DNA from: CAITZA01 sp937915285
GTDB lineage: Bacteria; Desulfobacterota; Desulfomonilia; Desulfomonilales; Desulfomonilaceae
DNA: 64,000 nucleotides
Direction of reading: 5' to 3'
NCBI GenBank assembly: GCA_036821825.1
Contig: DAISIV010000003.1
Span: forward strand, 62,001 to 126,000
Shown here: in pieces, positions 7,795 through 15,712 of the stretch
How the letters are laid out: each line of letters starts with the position of its first letter
How positions within the stretch are numbered: the stretch's first letter is position 1
The notes under the pieces: model-generated
Told to the model about the DNA's origin: nothing
The model's database searches: none
The model's input: the letters and a program-made list of their open reading frames with translations, nothing else
Translations under genes and position numbers: made by a program

Positions 7795-8757
7795 TTGTTA
7801 CTTAACAATCTGAAATTATCAGTAAAATACCAACCGCCGATGAGGGCCATGATTATCGCTTTGCTGCCTTCAACTGCGATGGGGGTTTATTTTTTTGGCT
7901 GGCGCTCACTGACTCTGGTCGTCTTCTCCTGCATGGTGGCATACCTGACCGAAGTAATATTTGAGACATATCGTAATGGAAGTCCGACCGAGAGTGTGAT
8001 TGTATCAGGGGCCCTTTACGGTTTGAGCCTTCCGCCTTACACTCCGCTTTGGATTGCCGCTGTTGGCATGATTTTCGGGATCGTTTTCGGTAAGCAGGTT
8101 TTTGGGGGATTCGGTCGAAATGTGTTCAATCCTGCTATAGTGGGACGTAGCTTTGTTTATGTTTGTTTTCCTCTGAGCCTTACGTCGCAATGGATGGCGC
8201 CGACGGATCAGTGGTGGGGCCGTTTGAACCTTTACACTGACCTGGACGCCATGACTACTGCCACACCCCTGGTGAGTTTCAAACAAAATGCGACTTTGAC
8301 CAGTCTCCCTGATCTGTTTTGGGGAAATATCTCGGGTTGTATCGGCGAAACCTGTGTGCCGGCCATTTTGATTGGAGGCGCATACATTCTCTACAAAGGC
8401 GCGGCTGACTGGCGCTATCCATTGTCATGCATTGCCGGAGCCATGTCCCTGAATGCAACCCTCAATTTGATGGGCGTTCCGAACGTTCTTGATCCGATGA
8501 GAAATCTTCTGTCAGGCAGCCTTCTTTTCGGGGCATTTTTCATGGTGACAGAACCTGTATCAGGATGCGCCAGGCCTCAGGCAAAGCTGGTCTACGGGTT
8601 TTTAATCGGTTGCCTGTGGATAATTATCAGGAGTTTCTCGGGATTTCCAGAGGCCACTTCCTTTGCAATCCTTCTGGGAAACACATTCGGGCCTCTCTTC
8701 GATGAGGCGGTAATGGCTTGGGAACAAAGACGGAAATCTCAGTCTTTAGCGACATGA
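7795..8757 (+). CDS. nqrB: NqrB/RnfD-like membrane subunit
   Basis: 320 aa, about ten membrane segments, NqrB/RnfD family. It is the sodium- or proton-translocating core that carries an FMN on a Thr in related complexes. GRNVFNPAIVGR (108-119) and the late VTEPVSG and NTFGPLFDE segments are typical. At the flavinylation site it reads D151-A-M-T-T-A-T157, whereas the ApbE consensus is Dxx(S/T)GAT, so the Gly is replaced by Thr. An in-frame stop 18 nt upstream forces a start at the TTG at 7795 or the ATG at 7840. No good ribosome site is seen for either. The N-terminus is shorter than usual. It is the first gene of a five-gene nqr series. Confidence 0.85.
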   Translation: MLLNNLKLSVKYQPPMRAMIIALLPSTAMGVYFFGWRSLTLVVFSCMVAYLTEVIFETYRNGSPTESVIVSGALYGLSLPPYTPLWIAAVGMIFGIVFGKQVFGGFGRNVFNPAIVGRSFVYVCFPLSLTSQWMAPTDQWWGRLNLYTDLDAMTTATPLVSFKQNATLTSLPDLFWGNISGCIGETCVPAILIGGAYILYKGAADWRYPLSCIAGAMSLNATLNLMGVPNVLDPMRNLLSGSLLFGAFFMVTEPVSGCARPQAKLVYGFLIGCLWIIIRSFSGFPEATSFAILLGNTFGPLFDEAVMAWEQRRKSQSLAT

Positions 8758-8758
8758 A

Positions 8759-9406
8759 ATGAGCTTTATCAGGAATATAGCATTCATTTTCGTAATTGCC
8801 TTCATATTCGCCGGGCTCACGTCCGGAGTTAATATGGCCTTGTCCAACAGGATACATCTCAACGAACAGACCCGTGTCAGCAAGCAACTACTTGAGGTTC
8901 TGGCCATTCCCTACCCGGCCGAATCCAGCCCGGAAAACATCCGGCAGATCGAATCGAGGCGAGTAAAATCAGCGAAGTTGGATAAGGAAGAAATCTTTGC
9001 GGGATTCAATGAGAACGGCAAGCTTGAGCGATATGCCTTTCCGGTATCCGGCAAAGGCCTGTGGGGATCCATACAGGGATTTGTCGCTTTGGACAGTAAT
9101 CTATCAAGAATTGATGGAGTAATTTTCACATCTCATGTTGAGACTCCCGGTCTTGGTGCAAGGATTGATGAGAAGTGGTTCAGGGACCAGTTCAAGGGCT
9201 TGGACCTCACTAAAAAGGCTTCACCCGAAAAATATGTACGAGTGGAATCAGGCGCCAAAGGGGCTGTCAACAGGGTTGATTCCATAACCGGAGCGACCAT
9301 TACCTCAGTATCAGTCGAGAAAATGATCAACACTGACATACAGTCCATATTGTCTCAGAGGGAAACCATCAGGGGGATTGATTGGCAGTCTCTTCCAAAA
9401 AAATAG
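8759..9406 (+). CDS. nqrC: NqrC/RnfG-like FMN-binding subunit
   Basis: 215 aa with one N-terminal membrane anchor (about residues 5-25) and an extracytoplasmic FMN-binding domain. The covalent FMN motif is intact: D174-S-I-T-G-A-T180, with Thr180 the expected attachment residue. The HVETPGLGARI motif near 126-136 is also typical. The ATG lies two bases after the nqrB stop codon, implying coupling. A flavin transferase (ApbE) is needed for modification but is not in the window. Confidence 0.9.
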   Translation: MSFIRNIAFIFVIAFIFAGLTSGVNMALSNRIHLNEQTRVSKQLLEVLAIPYPAESSPENIRQIESRRVKSAKLDKEEIFAGFNENGKLERYAFPVSGKGLWGSIQGFVALDSNLSRIDGVIFTSHVETPGLGARIDEKWFRDQFKGLDLTKKASPEKYVRVESGAKGAVNRVDSITGATITSVSVEKMINTDIQSILSQRETIRGIDWQSLPKK

Positions 9407-9999
9407 CGCTGGACGGTATCTGGTATAACAACCCTATTTTCAGGCAGGTCTTGGGAATATGTTCGACACTCGCGGTCACAAACCTTGTGACCAATACAGC
9501 GGTGATGTGTCTAGGATTGATATATACCAATGCGGTGTCTTGCTTCACTGTATCGGCCCTGAGGACAATAACGCCTTTCAGACTTAGAATAATATCCTCA
9601 ACCCTGATCATAGCCGCCTATGTAATAGTTCTTCACAATTTCCTGATGGCCTATTTGCCTGAGATCAGCGCCCAGTTGGGTCCTTATGTGGGCCTCATAA
9701 TCACGAACTGCATAGTCCTCGGGAGAGTTGAAGCATTTTCAATCCAGAACAAGCCGATACCGGCGCTTATCGACGGAGTATCATCAGCAGTGGGGTATTC
9801 CATGGTACTGCTGCTCATAGCGGTCATCAGGGAAGGTTTGGGATTCGGATCGGTCGCCGGCATCAGCCTGCCGTTTGAATTCACCAAATGGACCATAATG
9901 GTAATGGCGCCTGGGGCGTTCTTCATGTTAGCCATAGTGGTCTGGATAGCCAGGTGGTGGGGAATGCGCACTGAAGAGGCGCAGAAAACGTCAAAATGA
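9382..9999 (+). CDS. nqrD: NqrD/RnfE-like membrane subunit
   Basis: 205 aa, six membrane segments, NqrD/RnfE family. NPIFRQVLGICSTLAVTN near residues 17-34 and ITNCIVLGRVEAF near 106-118 are family hallmarks. The Cys of the second is one of those proposed to bind the intramembrane iron centre shared with its partner NqrE. Translation most likely starts at the TTG at 9382, which has AGGGGG upstream and overlaps the end of nqrC by 25 nt. Confidence 0.88.
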   Translation: MAVSSKKIALDGIWYNNPIFRQVLGICSTLAVTNLVTNTAVMCLGLIYTNAVSCFTVSALRTITPFRLRIISSTLIIAAYVIVLHNFLMAYLPEISAQLGPYVGLIITNCIVLGRVEAFSIQNKPIPALIDGVSSAVGYSMVLLLIAVIREGLGFGSVAGISLPFEFTKWTIMVMAPGAFFMLAIVVWIARWWGMRTEEAQKTSK

Positions 10000-10062
10000 C
10001 CCACCTCAGGCTAATTGAGACGAGTTAGGGAATTATTTTTTTAGAATTGTCAGGAGAAAACC

Positions 10063-10656
10063 ATGCAGGAAGTTGGGGCCTTCGTAATATTCTTTGCCTC
10101 AATATTCACCAGTAACATCCTGTTGACCAACTTTTTGGGTATGTGCTCGTACCTTTCTGTGTCACGCGAAATAAAGACTGCCTGGGGGCTTGGACTGGCG
10201 GTGGTTTTCGTCATGACCATAACGTGTGTGGCCAATTATCTGGTTTATTATCATATACTCGTGCCTCTGCAGCTCGAATACCTTGAATACATAGCCTTCA
10301 TCATAGTGATTGCTGCCCTGGTTCAGGTTGTAGAGATGATCATTGAAAGGACTTCAGATCGGCTTTACGCTTCTCTGGGAATTTTCCTGCCCCTAATCAC
10401 TGTGAATTGCGCTGTTCTTGGCGCCGCCCTGTTCCTGATAATAAGGAAATATGATTTTTATCAGTCGCTTGCATACGGCGCGGGCAGCGGTATAGGCTGG
10501 ATGTTGGCGATAATGGCGCTTGCAGGGATACGCGCTAAAATGTCGAGGCGTTCAAAGGTCATTCCAGCGCTGGAAGGGCCGGGAATAGTGCTTATAATTA
10601 CCGGCATCATAGCGCTGGGTTTCATTGGATTCAGCGGGATTGTCCAGATCAATTAA
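10063..10656 (+). CDS. nqrE: NqrE/RnfA-like membrane subunit
   Basis: 197 aa, six membrane segments, NqrE/RnfA family. It shows FTSNILLTNFLGMCSYLSVS near the N-terminus and LITVNCAVLGAALF in the middle, with the conserved Cys after Asn. It pairs with NqrD to form the inverted-repeat core that holds the membrane-embedded Fe centre. AGGAG with seven-base spacing precedes the ATG. The 63-nt gap after nqrD is the largest inside this set but contains no terminator. Confidence 0.9.
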   Translation: MQEVGAFVIFFASIFTSNILLTNFLGMCSYLSVSREIKTAWGLGLAVVFVMTITCVANYLVYYHILVPLQLEYLEYIAFIIVIAALVQVVEMIIERTSDRLYASLGIFLPLITVNCAVLGAALFLIIRKYDFYQSLAYGAGSGIGWMLAIMALAGIRAKMSRRSKVIPALEGPGIVLIITGIIALGFIGFSGIVQIN

Positions 10657-10676
10657 TATTCGAAAAGGACCTCATC

Positions 10677-11780
10677 TTGTCTTTGAGTTATTTCACTCCT
10701 GCATTTTCAATAGCCTGCCTTGCTACTGTTCTGGCAATCATAATCCTGTTGGCCGAACGTTACCTGATGGACTACGGCGAGGTCGAGCTTAAGATAAACG
10801 ACAAAATCCTGAAGGTACAAGGCGGTTCAACCGTCCTAGCCACATTGAAGCAGGAAAAGATATTTGTGCCATCGGCCTGTGGTGGAAGGGCGACATGCTC
10901 TTATTGCAAGGTAAAAGCCATAAGCGGTTTTGGTGATGTTCTGCCGACCGAGGCCCCGCTTCTGACCAAAGAGGATATTGCTCAGAATGTCCGGCTGGCA
11001 TGTCAGATCAAGATCAGGAATAACTGCGAAATAAGGATTCCGGAAGAACTCTTCAGCATCCGGGAATTCAAGGCTAAAGTATCCTTCATTGGCGATCTCA
11101 CATACGATATAAAGCATTTTCGTTTTGAGTTGATGTCTCCTTCGGAAATTGACTATAAGGCCGGTCAATACATCCAGTTCCAGTCCCAACCTTACGGTGA
11201 CATCCCGGACTCAGTATATCGGGCCTATTCGATGTGCGGGCATGCAGTGGACAAAAATCATGTCGAACTCATGGTACGGCTTGTTCCCGATGGGATTTGC
11301 ACCACTTACATGTTCAATCACCTAAAGGTGGGGGATGATGTTGCCCTTACCGGCCCTTACGGTGATTTTTATCTCAGGGACAGTGATCGCCGAATGGTCT
11401 GTATAGCTGGTGGTTCAGGCATGGCGCCCATCCGGTCCATACTGCTCGGTATGAGCGCAGACGAAATAGAGAGACGAAAACCGATTTTCTTTTTTGGGGC
11501 AAGAAGCAGGAAAGATCTTTTCATGCTTGATGAATGGCGAGATTTCGGGATAAAACACCAGGCTTTTCAATTTGTCCCTGCCCTTTCCAATCCTGATCTT
11601 GAGGACAACTGGGATGGGGCCACCGGTCGAATAACGGACGTGGTTGCCGAAGGCATTCCGGATGGGAGCAACTGTGAGGGATACCTCTGTGGAAGTCCGG
11701 GAATGTTAAACGCATGCGTTGAGACGCTATGCAAACTCGGAGTTGAGAAGGAACACATCTATTATGACAAATTTGCCTGA
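10677..11780 (+). CDS. nqrF: NqrF-like NADH-oxidising subunit (2Fe-2S, FAD)
   Basis: 367 aa. One membrane anchor (about 8-27) is followed by a 2Fe-2S ferredoxin domain with Cys68/74/77/109. Then comes a ferredoxin-NADP-reductase-like domain with the FAD motif YRAYS and the NADH-binding motif GGSGMAP. This is the NqrF arrangement, which feeds NADH electrons into the pump; Rnf complexes use RnfC and RnfB instead. The start is a TTG at 10677 with AAAGGA upstream. It is somewhat shorter than the roughly 400-residue NqrF of Vibrio. Its end overlaps the next gene by 17 nt. Confidence 0.9.
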   Translation: MSLSYFTPAFSIACLATVLAIIILLAERYLMDYGEVELKINDKILKVQGGSTVLATLKQEKIFVPSACGGRATCSYCKVKAISGFGDVLPTEAPLLTKEDIAQNVRLACQIKIRNNCEIRIPEELFSIREFKAKVSFIGDLTYDIKHFRFELMSPSEIDYKAGQYIQFQSQPYGDIPDSVYRAYSMCGHAVDKNHVELMVRLVPDGICTTYMFNHLKVGDDVALTGPYGDFYLRDSDRRMVCIAGGSGMAPIRSILLGMSADEIERRKPIFFFGARSRKDLFMLDEWRDFGIKHQAFQFVPALSNPDLEDNWDGATGRITDVVAEGIPDGSNCEGYLCGSPGMLNACVETLCKLGVEKEHIYYDKFA

Positions 11781-12228
11781 CAGACAGCTAAAGGCTGACC
11801 CCACCCTCTTCGATACAGAGCAAAAGCTCCGCCAGGGGAATTACTTACGGGGCGAGTCCAGGCAATTACGGCGTCTTCTGGACGATGATGCGGCTTTAGT
11901 GGCAAGCCTGGATGTTGACATGGATCATTTGACAGGCCAGATGGAAAGACTCTATCGGGAGGCGGCTCCAGCATTCGGCGACCCCGTTGTGGTGGACGGA
12001 AAATACGAGGTCTCGGTCAGGGAGGATCGCGGGAAAACGGCATGTCCATGGGGTGACAGATTCTTTGCGCAAAAAGCTGTGGTATATGCAAAGAACCTCA
12101 AAACAGGGATCTCTATCAAATTCAGCCTCCTTGGATTGCACATGCTGAAGCGTCACGGTTTTTTTCAGGGAGCCGGAAGCCCTTTCAGGATAGAGCCAGA
12201 GGATCTAAAGAATTTTTTCCAGTCCTGA
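11764..12228 (+). CDS. uncharacterised protein translationally coupled to nqrF
   Basis: 154 aa, no family recognised. The ATG at 11764 overlaps the end of nqrF by 17 nt, so it belongs to the nqr operon. The N-terminal half is charged and helical. The C-terminal half holds KTACPWGDRFF around residues 95-105, then a segment ending in HMLKRHGFFQGAGSPFR. There is no signal peptide or membrane segment. It might be an assembly or regulatory factor of the pump, which is an inference from position only. A frame reading further upstream would sit entirely within nqrF and is not preferred. Confidence 0.65.
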   Translation: MTNLPDRQLKADPTLFDTEQKLRQGNYLRGESRQLRRLLDDDAALVASLDVDMDHLTGQMERLYREAAPAFGDPVVVDGKYEVSVREDRGKTACPWGDRFFAQKAVVYAKNLKTGISIKFSLLGLHMLKRHGFFQGAGSPFRIEPEDLKNFFQS

Positions 12229-12235
12229 ACTGGAA
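12217..12235. terminator. short hairpin between convergent genes
   Basis: TTCCAGT (12217-12223) and ACTGGAA (12229-12235) form a perfect 7-bp stem with a 5-nt loop that contains the end of the plus-strand gene. It lies between convergent genes. No T run follows on the plus strand, so terminator activity is uncertain. Confidence 0.35.
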
Positions 12236-12256
12236 GCCGTTCAGAATACGGGTCAT

Positions 12257-13150
12257 TTAATGCCTCGGGCGGCCTTGCCCCTTCAGGCTCAACGCGTACG
12301 CAAATAGCGCAGCTCCTGCAGCCCCTGCTATCTGGGTGTCCCAGCGGCTTATCATCGGCTCAAGTCCGAGCTTTCTGGCAAGCCTCATGGTTATACCCCT
12401 ATTCTTCGCCATGCCTCCTGTTATTCCGAACTCACGCTCAAGCCCTACCCTGTTGACCAGCGAACTCATTCTTTCCACCATAGCGGAACAATAGGCAGCT
12501 AGAACCTCATTGGTTTTTACCCCCCTTCTCAAGAGGTTCGTCGCTTCGGTCTTTGCATAAACCACACATGCGCTTGAAACAGGCGGAGGCTCCTCGTCAA
12601 CATCCAGAGACCTGTCTCCTACCTCACCGATGGGCACTGACAGCAGATCCGAGAAGACTTCCATGCCCCGACCGGTACCGGCGGCGCATTTGTCGTTCAT
12701 CATAAAATTGAGAACCTTCCCCTTCTCATCACACCTGATTGCCTTTATGTCCTGCCCTCCGACATCCAGAATGGTTCTTACTCTAGGGCCGAAAATGAAG
12801 TTGGCGCCTCGTGCGTGGCAAGCTATTTCCGTGACCGAACGATCTGCCATCGGAACATTAACCCGTCCATAGCCCGTCCCAACACAGTAACTGATGTCCT
12901 CTAAGGTAATGGCTGTTTTCTCGAGCGCAAACCTTAGGACATCACGAGCGCTGTCCGGACTGTTAGAACCGGTTCTTACACTGGCGTACGCGAACATCTC
13001 TCCATCACACATTATAACGGCTTGGGACGAAACCGATCCAACATCAATTCCGCAGGTTATAAAACGTGCGTCTCGCCAGTTCATTTCATCACGCGTCCAA
13101 CGGGTTTCCTCCCATCGCCAGAAATCAGGTTTGCGCTCATTAATCATCAT
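12257..13150 (-). CDS. BadF/BadG/BcrA/BcrD-type ATPase (activator, longer paralogue)
   Basis: 297 aa, ASKHA-fold ATPase of the BadF/BadG/HgdC family. These proteins form a dimer bridged by one 4Fe-4S cluster and use ATP to drive electrons into benzoyl-CoA reductase or 2-hydroxyacyl-CoA dehydratase. The phosphate-1 motif is GIDVGSVSSQ, and DVGGQDIKAI is the second ATP motif. Cluster Cys occur in NDKCAAGTGRG and SSACVVYAKTE. The N-terminus has an unusual Trp-rich extension of about 30 residues. The ATG at 13150 follows GGAGAG. The paralogue lies directly upstream in the same direction, but no reductase or dehydratase subunit is in the window. Confidence 0.85.
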   Translation of the reverse strand: MMINERKPDFWRWEETRWTRDEMNWRDARFITCGIDVGSVSSQAVIMCDGEMFAYASVRTGSNSPDSARDVLRFALEKTAITLEDISYCVGTGYGRVNVPMADRSVTEIACHARGANFIFGPRVRTILDVGGQDIKAIRCDEKGKVLNFMMNDKCAAGTGRGMEVFSDLLSVPIGEVGDRSLDVDEEPPPVSSACVVYAKTEATNLLRRGVKTNEVLAAYCSAMVERMSSLVNRVGLEREFGITGGMAKNRGITMRLARKLGLEPMISRWDTQIAGAAGAALFAYALSLKGQGRPRH

Positions 13151-13230
13151 GAATCTCTCCAATAAGATAGTACTGAGAATCCCATAATAGACTCCGTCAC
13201 CCCATACAACCGGCATACGCTAGTCGACAA

Positions 13231-14010
13231 TCAACTATTTGTCTCTCCCTGTGCGCTAATGGCTGCTCCCAAGGCCGCCCCATATTCAGGAAATTCCGGG
13301 ACGTAAAGCCTTTCCAGCCCGAGTTCCCTGCGTAAGGCCTCAACAAAGCCCACGTTGCATGCTACACCGCCAAGCATAATGACATCGCTGTTGACGCCGA
13401 TGCGGCGAATCATGGAAACAACCCTCGAAGCAAGGGCATCATGAATGGCCTTTGAGACATCATTCTTGCCGATATTAGCGTGGATCAATCCTATGACTTC
13501 TGATTCTGCGAATATAGCGCAATGCGCATTCATAGGAACAGAATTTACCGAAGAAAGGGCTAGCTGACCGATTGTATCTAATGGCTCCTCCAGAGCGCGA
13601 GCCATGGATTCGATGAATGATCCTGCTCCAGCGGCGCACTTTTCGTTTACGGTGAAATCCATGACCGATCCTTCAGGACCGATCCGGGCAACTTTGCTCT
13701 CCTCCGCCCCCACGTCAATCACCGTCCTGGCCGACGGCAAGAGATAAAATGCAGCCGCTGAGATTGCCCTAATGTCGTTGACATTTACATCCGCTTCAGA
13801 AATGGCCTTTGCGCCAGATCCCGTACCCGCAATGCATGTTACACCGCAACGATCGATTCGCGCCTCATCCAGAGCCATTTGAAGAGACTTCCTGATTGCG
13901 TCGGCCTGGTGGAATCCAGTTAGAGCCGTCCCTCTGCCAATCACAGCGCCATTTTCAATAATTACAGTCCTTGTATTCTTTGCGCCACAGTCTATTCCCG
14001 CCAAAATCAT
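13231..14010 (-). CDS. BadF/BadG/HgdC-type ATPase (activator, shorter paralogue)
   Basis: 259 aa, the minimal HgdC-like form. GIDCGAKNTRTV (5-16) is phosphate-1, DVGAEESKVARI is the second ATP motif, and the cluster Cys lie in NEKCAAGAGSF and NAHCAIFAESE. The usual second motif is DVGGQD; here the second Gly and the Gln are Ala and Glu. That change also occurs in one subunit of heterodimeric class I benzoyl-CoA reductase activators (compare BzdP/BzdQ, BcrA/BcrD). GGAGGGAG precedes the ATG. With its neighbour it probably forms a heterodimer. The electron acceptor is not encoded here. Confidence 0.85.
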   Translation of the reverse strand: MILAGIDCGAKNTRTVIIENGAVIGRGTALTGFHQADAIRKSLQMALDEARIDRCGVTCIAGTGSGAKAISEADVNVNDIRAISAAAFYLLPSARTVIDVGAEESKVARIGPEGSVMDFTVNEKCAAGAGSFIESMARALEEPLDTIGQLALSSVNSVPMNAHCAIFAESEVIGLIHANIGKNDVSKAIHDALASRVVSMIRRIGVNSDVIMLGGVACNVGFVEALRRELGLERLYVPEFPEYGAALGAAISAQGETNS

Positions 14011-14319
14011 GATCGCTCCCTCCGGCTCCCCGAATAATAAGGTCGGTCATCTGAAAATTAAGACAGTTCCCTTGTTGCTTGCATGATCCACTTCAATAGC
14101 CCTCGATGTGTTGGTCGACCCGGGCTGCAATCCCTGAACATATCATCCCCGACCAAAAGGATGCCACAGCTAATCGACAACAAACGCCTAAACCCTGAAT
14201 AGCAAGCGGAAAATGAGTTTATTAAGTTGATGACCGGTTTGGGATCAATCGGCCGAAGAGTATCTTGAAACATTTTGGTGATAGTTTTAGAATGAAAATG
14301 GAATTCAAGGAGGTGAGGA
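14011..14319. other. divergent intergenic region (309 bp)
   Basis: Lies between the minus-strand activator genes and the plus-strand pair at 14320. It contains the sigma-70 promoter listed separately and otherwise nothing recognised. Minus-strand open frames here run antisense across the next gene and look like shadows. Confidence 0.5.
14265..14293 (+). promoter_or_regulatory. sigma-70-type promoter of the 14320 gene pair
   Basis: TTGAAA (14265-14270) and TAGAAT (14288-14293) are separated by 17 nt. The AAGGAGGTGAGGA ribosome site and ATG at 14320 lie at an ordinary distance downstream. Confidence 0.6.
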
Positions 14320-14856
14320 ATGTCTGGTGACGATGAAATTGTCATAAATCCTGAACTGAGCGCTGAATTCAGGTCATTTGAGGAATTTTGCGAAGAGAAT
14401 TCGGGCTCAGAGACGCTATATTTGGACTTGATTATCAAAGATCCCACCGTCATGGACGCAGTCACCCTGGCTTTCTGCATGAGGCGTTTGGTCAAGTTAT
14501 CCAAGGAATTCATGGATAAGGTTTTTGTGTGCGCAAGAAATGATGAACTGCCTGAACTTAATGAATTGCTGAGTCTCAAGGGAATTCAGTTGGACAAAAA
14601 TCATTCCGGAAAATTGAGAGACATTATTTTCGCTTTCAGGGACTCTGCAGACGAATACAAACGTTCCGAAATGGCAAAAGCGCTCACTCTGGTCACTCTC
14701 ACCCGTGAAAGGAAACGCATAGTCCTCAATCTCGGGGAATCCTACAAGCCTCCTGATGAGGGGTGGCTTGCAGAGGATTTTGATGGTGATGACAGCGCAT
14801 ATGAAATGGTAAGGGCTGTGGAGAACCCGCACTGGACGGGAGAGGAGGAGATTTGA
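14320..14856 (+). CDS. uncharacterised acidic protein, first of a coupled pair
   Basis: 178 aa, soluble, acidic, mostly helical, no family recognised. There is no signal peptide, Cys motif or nucleotide-binding site. The C-terminus is very acidic (EDFDGDDSAYE). The gene has a very strong ribosome site (AAGGAGGTGAGG) and a good sigma-70 promoter. It overlaps the start of the following DUF6178-like gene by four bases (TTGA), so the two products are made together and may interact. Confidence 0.7.
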   Translation: MSGDDEIVINPELSAEFRSFEEFCEENSGSETLYLDLIIKDPTVMDAVTLAFCMRRLVKLSKEFMDKVFVCARNDELPELNELLSLKGIQLDKNHSGKLRDIIFAFRDSADEYKRSEMAKALTLVTLTRERKRIVLNLGESYKPPDEGWLAEDFDGDDSAYEMVRAVENPHWTGEEEI

Positions 14857-15662
14857 ACAGTATGAGGAGTGACAGTTTACTCGCCCCGGTCTCAGACACT
14901 GCCAGGCAGGTTTCGGATTTAGTAGTAAAAGACAGACGGCAGGCGGCTCATATAATGGCCTCCCTGAGCCCCGAGGAACAGATTTCGCTTGTTTCTCATC
15001 AGGCGTACACCGACCCCAAGAAAGCCCAGGAGATAATATTTCTGCTCGATGACGGTGAGGGCCGCAAGATCGTGGATGGTATCGGTGACAGGGCTTTGTT
15101 CCGGATAATGAAGTCACAGAGTTCCACGCACATAGGTGTGCTGAGCCTGGTTGATCCCAACAGGGTTCAATCTATACTGGACCTGGATTCCGAGCTTTTC
15201 TCAACCGCAGGAGTCACCGACCCACAGACAGCCTATCACTGGATGGTAAGCTTCCTTGAAGAGGATGATGAGACCTTTGCCAAGCTTCTTGACAAGATCG
15301 ACATAAAACTGGTGGCCCTGGCCTTTCAGGAAAAAATAGTAAAACCAAAGGCCCAGGTAATTTCAGACACCGTTGATCCGGAAGACGCTGCGTTTCCGGC
15401 AGACTTCATGGTAAAACTCGACCGAGGGGAACTCAAACCCGATGATCTGGATGTGACGGACGAGGAAGCTCTTGATATTTTGACTAAAATTCACCTTGTA
15501 GATGAAATGTATTTCTCAGAGCTTGTCTCACTCATGATTAGATCGGAGAGTTTGCATACCAGGACGGCCGAAGAAGCGCTGGACCGTATCAACGAGCAGG
15601 TGGGAGATATGTCCGAGTTTGTTGAAGAGGCCGAGGATATGTTCGTTCCACTGGAGGAATAG
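14853..15662 (+). CDS. DUF6178-like helical protein (short form)
   Basis: 269 aa, all-helical and acidic. LSPEEQISLVSHQ near residue 40, then DPNRVQSILDLDSELF and PQTAYHWMVSFLEEDDETF, resemble the repeated helical pattern of DUF6178 proteins known from Desulfobacterota. Those are usually about twice as long, so this is a short or truncated relative. It probably starts at the TTG at 14853 (AGGAGG at suitable distance, TTGA overlap); an ATG at 14862 is the alternative. The function is unknown. A strong hairpin follows the stop. Confidence 0.6.
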   Translation: MNSMRSDSLLAPVSDTARQVSDLVVKDRRQAAHIMASLSPEEQISLVSHQAYTDPKKAQEIIFLLDDGEGRKIVDGIGDRALFRIMKSQSSTHIGVLSLVDPNRVQSILDLDSELFSTAGVTDPQTAYHWMVSFLEEDDETFAKLLDKIDIKLVALAFQEKIVKPKAQVISDTVDPEDAAFPADFMVKLDRGELKPDDLDVTDEEALDILTKIHLVDEMYFSELVSLMIRSESLHTRTAEEALDRINEQVGDMSEFVEEAEDMFVPLEE

Positions 15663-15675
15663 CGGGAAGTTTGAA

Positions 15676-15704
15676 AGACGCCCCGCCAGGGTAGAGGGGC
15701 GTCT
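15676..15704. terminator. GC-rich hairpin between convergent genes
   Basis: AGACGCCCC (15676-15684) and GGGGCGTCT (15696-15704) form a perfect 9-bp stem with an 11-nt loop. It lies between the plus-strand stop at 15662 and the minus-strand stop at 15713. On the minus strand it is followed by TTT. A shared bidirectional terminator is likely. Confidence 0.65.
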
Positions 15705-15712
15705 GCCAAGGT

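Noticed and set aside
14058..15117. Long minus-strand open frames antisense to the 14320 and 14853 genes
   Set aside because: They have no ribosome sites and low-complexity Ser-rich translation, and they run antisense to genes with a strong promoter and ribosome site. They look like shadows.
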